NCBI RefSeq assembly: GCF_943913405.1
Contig: NZ_CALTYA010000001.1
Span: 186,001-250,000 of the forward strand
DNA: 64,000 nucleotides
Direction: 5' to 3'
Source of the DNA: an uncultured Flavobacterium sp.
GTDB lineage: Bacteria; Bacteroidota; Bacteroidia; Flavobacteriales; Flavobacteriaceae
Shown: positions 63,210 through 64,000 of the stretch, piece by piece
Numbering within the stretch: position 1 is the first letter of the stretch
How the letters are laid out: each line of letters begins with the position of its first letter
Translations under genes and position numbers: made by a program
The notes under the pieces: generated by a model
The model's input: the letters and a program-made list of their open reading frames with translations, nothing else
The model's database searches: none
What the model was told of the DNA's origin: nothing

Positions 63210-63929
63210 ATGAACCGACATCAAACTCATAGCAGCCATTATTTCAATGATATCAATTTGTCAATGCGAAAAACCAAAACCGTACAAGAAAAACAAGCAG
63301 ACAGTTTTAGAATGTATCGCGCTTTGGAAAGACATTGCGACAAATCTGAACAGATTATTGCCCTTTATCCGGATTTTCAAATTTCAGTTGCTATTTTCAA
63401 AACTAAAATAGCTGCCATAATAGACTTGTATAAATTGCAAGATCTTCAAAAGAAAAGAGCTGTTGCAAAACGCTTGGAAAGCAAAAACAAACTCTGCAAG
63501 GCGGGAGCAGATATTGCCGGACTAATCTTGATCAACATGAAGACTGTCAGCACTATTTCTTTAAAACCTGAAGTCGTAGCTTTTCACAATGAATTGTTTA
63601 AGATGAAAGACGAAGCGCTGGCAAAGAGAATACAAGACATTCACGATTCCGGCACAGCAAACATCTGTATTTTAGCACAATATGGAATCACTTCTTCACT
63701 TCTGAATGCTTTTCAGGAAATGATTGACGGCTATTTCAATCCTGCAGATGCAAGAGAATTTGTCGAAGAAAATGCTGAAATTTGCCGAAACTTAAAAACC
63801 TTATTTAAAGAAACAGATATTCTTTTAAAAGAAAAACTGGACAAGAACATATCGCAGCTGCGGAAAAAGAACCAGCAATTTGTATATGCTTATAAAGAAA
63901 CCAGGGTCATACATCGCACTAATGAATAA
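63210..63929 (+). CDS. Helical protein of unknown function
   Basis: The 239-residue protein (MNRHQTHSSHYFNDINLSMR) is soluble, basic at the N-terminus and predicted mainly helical. There is no signal peptide or membrane segment. Similar size and helical character to the 57225 gene, but no clear sequence match. I do not recognise the family. Terminator follows. Confidence 0.6.
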   Translation: MNRHQTHSSHYFNDINLSMRKTKTVQEKQADSFRMYRALERHCDKSEQIIALYPDFQISVAIFKTKIAAIIDLYKLQDLQKKRAVAKRLESKNKLCKAGADIAGLILINMKTVSTISLKPEVVAFHNELFKMKDEALAKRIQDIHDSGTANICILAQYGITSSLLNAFQEMIDGYFNPADAREFVEENAEICRNLKTLFKETDILLKEKLDKNISQLRKKNQQFVYAYKETRVIHRTNE

Positions 63930-63932
63930 AAA

Positions 63933-63963
63933 AATCCGGATCAATGATCCGGATTTTTTTTTT
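63933..63963 (+). terminator. Terminator of the last gene
   Basis: Stem AATCCGGATC/GATCCGGATT, 3-base loop, then T-run. Also functional on the minus strand by its A-run. Confidence 0.85.
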
Positions 63964-64000
63964 ATTATAGCCTACTTAGAAAAAGTCTAAAAAATTTCGA

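Overview
The window comes from a low-GC member of the Bacteroidota, most likely Flavobacterium or a close relative. The evidence is a GldD gliding lipoprotein, two proteins with type IX secretion (T9SS) C-terminal signals, DUF3078 and DUF3109 family proteins, Bacteroidetes-type promoters (TTG...TAnnTTTG) and starts that mostly lack a Shine-Dalgarno sequence. No rRNA, transposase, integrase, prophage or CRISPR array was seen. One tRNA (Ala-GGC) is present.

Region 1 (1-39 kb) is mostly conserved core genome. It holds a truncated M56/TonB-C protein, rpmA-rplU, an M16 peptidase pair (one catalytic, one not) and a DMT permease. Next come an HMA-domain lipoprotein, gldD-ssb-mutY (with gldE missing from its usual place), and HU followed by a 30-residue basic peptide and ribonuclease G. 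The pbpC and alpha-2-macroglobulin pair follows, then tadA, dxs, a DUF3078 protein, dgt-RDD, an RCC1-repeat T9SS cargo protein, an orphan AAA ATPase, an antitoxin-like remnant, nrdB-nrdA, DUF3109, MarC, a minimal FAD protein, a CtpA-type S41 protease overlapping a dCMP deaminase, a QueD/PTPS protein and an enoyl-CoA hydratase. The nucleotide genes (nrdAB, dgt, dCMP deaminase) are scattered but are all housekeeping.

Region 2 (39.3-48.6 kb) begins with tRNA-Ala. It continues with a TPR/LytS-type sensor kinase and a LytTR response regulator, followed by two secreted proteins (a beta-solenoid-like protein and a T9SS repeat protein). An AraC regulator then sits next to an exported alpha/beta hydrolase whose upstream region carries a 21-bp-phased direct repeat, a good operator candidate. 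A DUF3667 membrane protein and an outer-membrane barrel-like protein end the region.

Region 3 (48.7-64 kb) is the accessory and most unusual part. Two paralogous membrane regulators (signal peptide, TPRs, one TM helix, cytoplasmic AraC-type HTH) flank a run of exported proteins. These are a two-repeat protein, a surface protein with head-like repeats and an S74 self-cleaving chaperone domain, and three tandem paralogs that share a signal peptide plus a TWG-type N-terminal module but have unrelated C-terminal parts. Downstream are two copies of a two-hairpin element (an 11-nt loop containing GTGGTGG, then a terminator), a decayed gene built from 63-bp (21-codon) repeats, helical proteins of unknown function, a CheY-like regulator and a subtilase with a Glu where the catalytic Asp is expected. 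I interpret this region as a regulated surface-display locus. That reading is inference.
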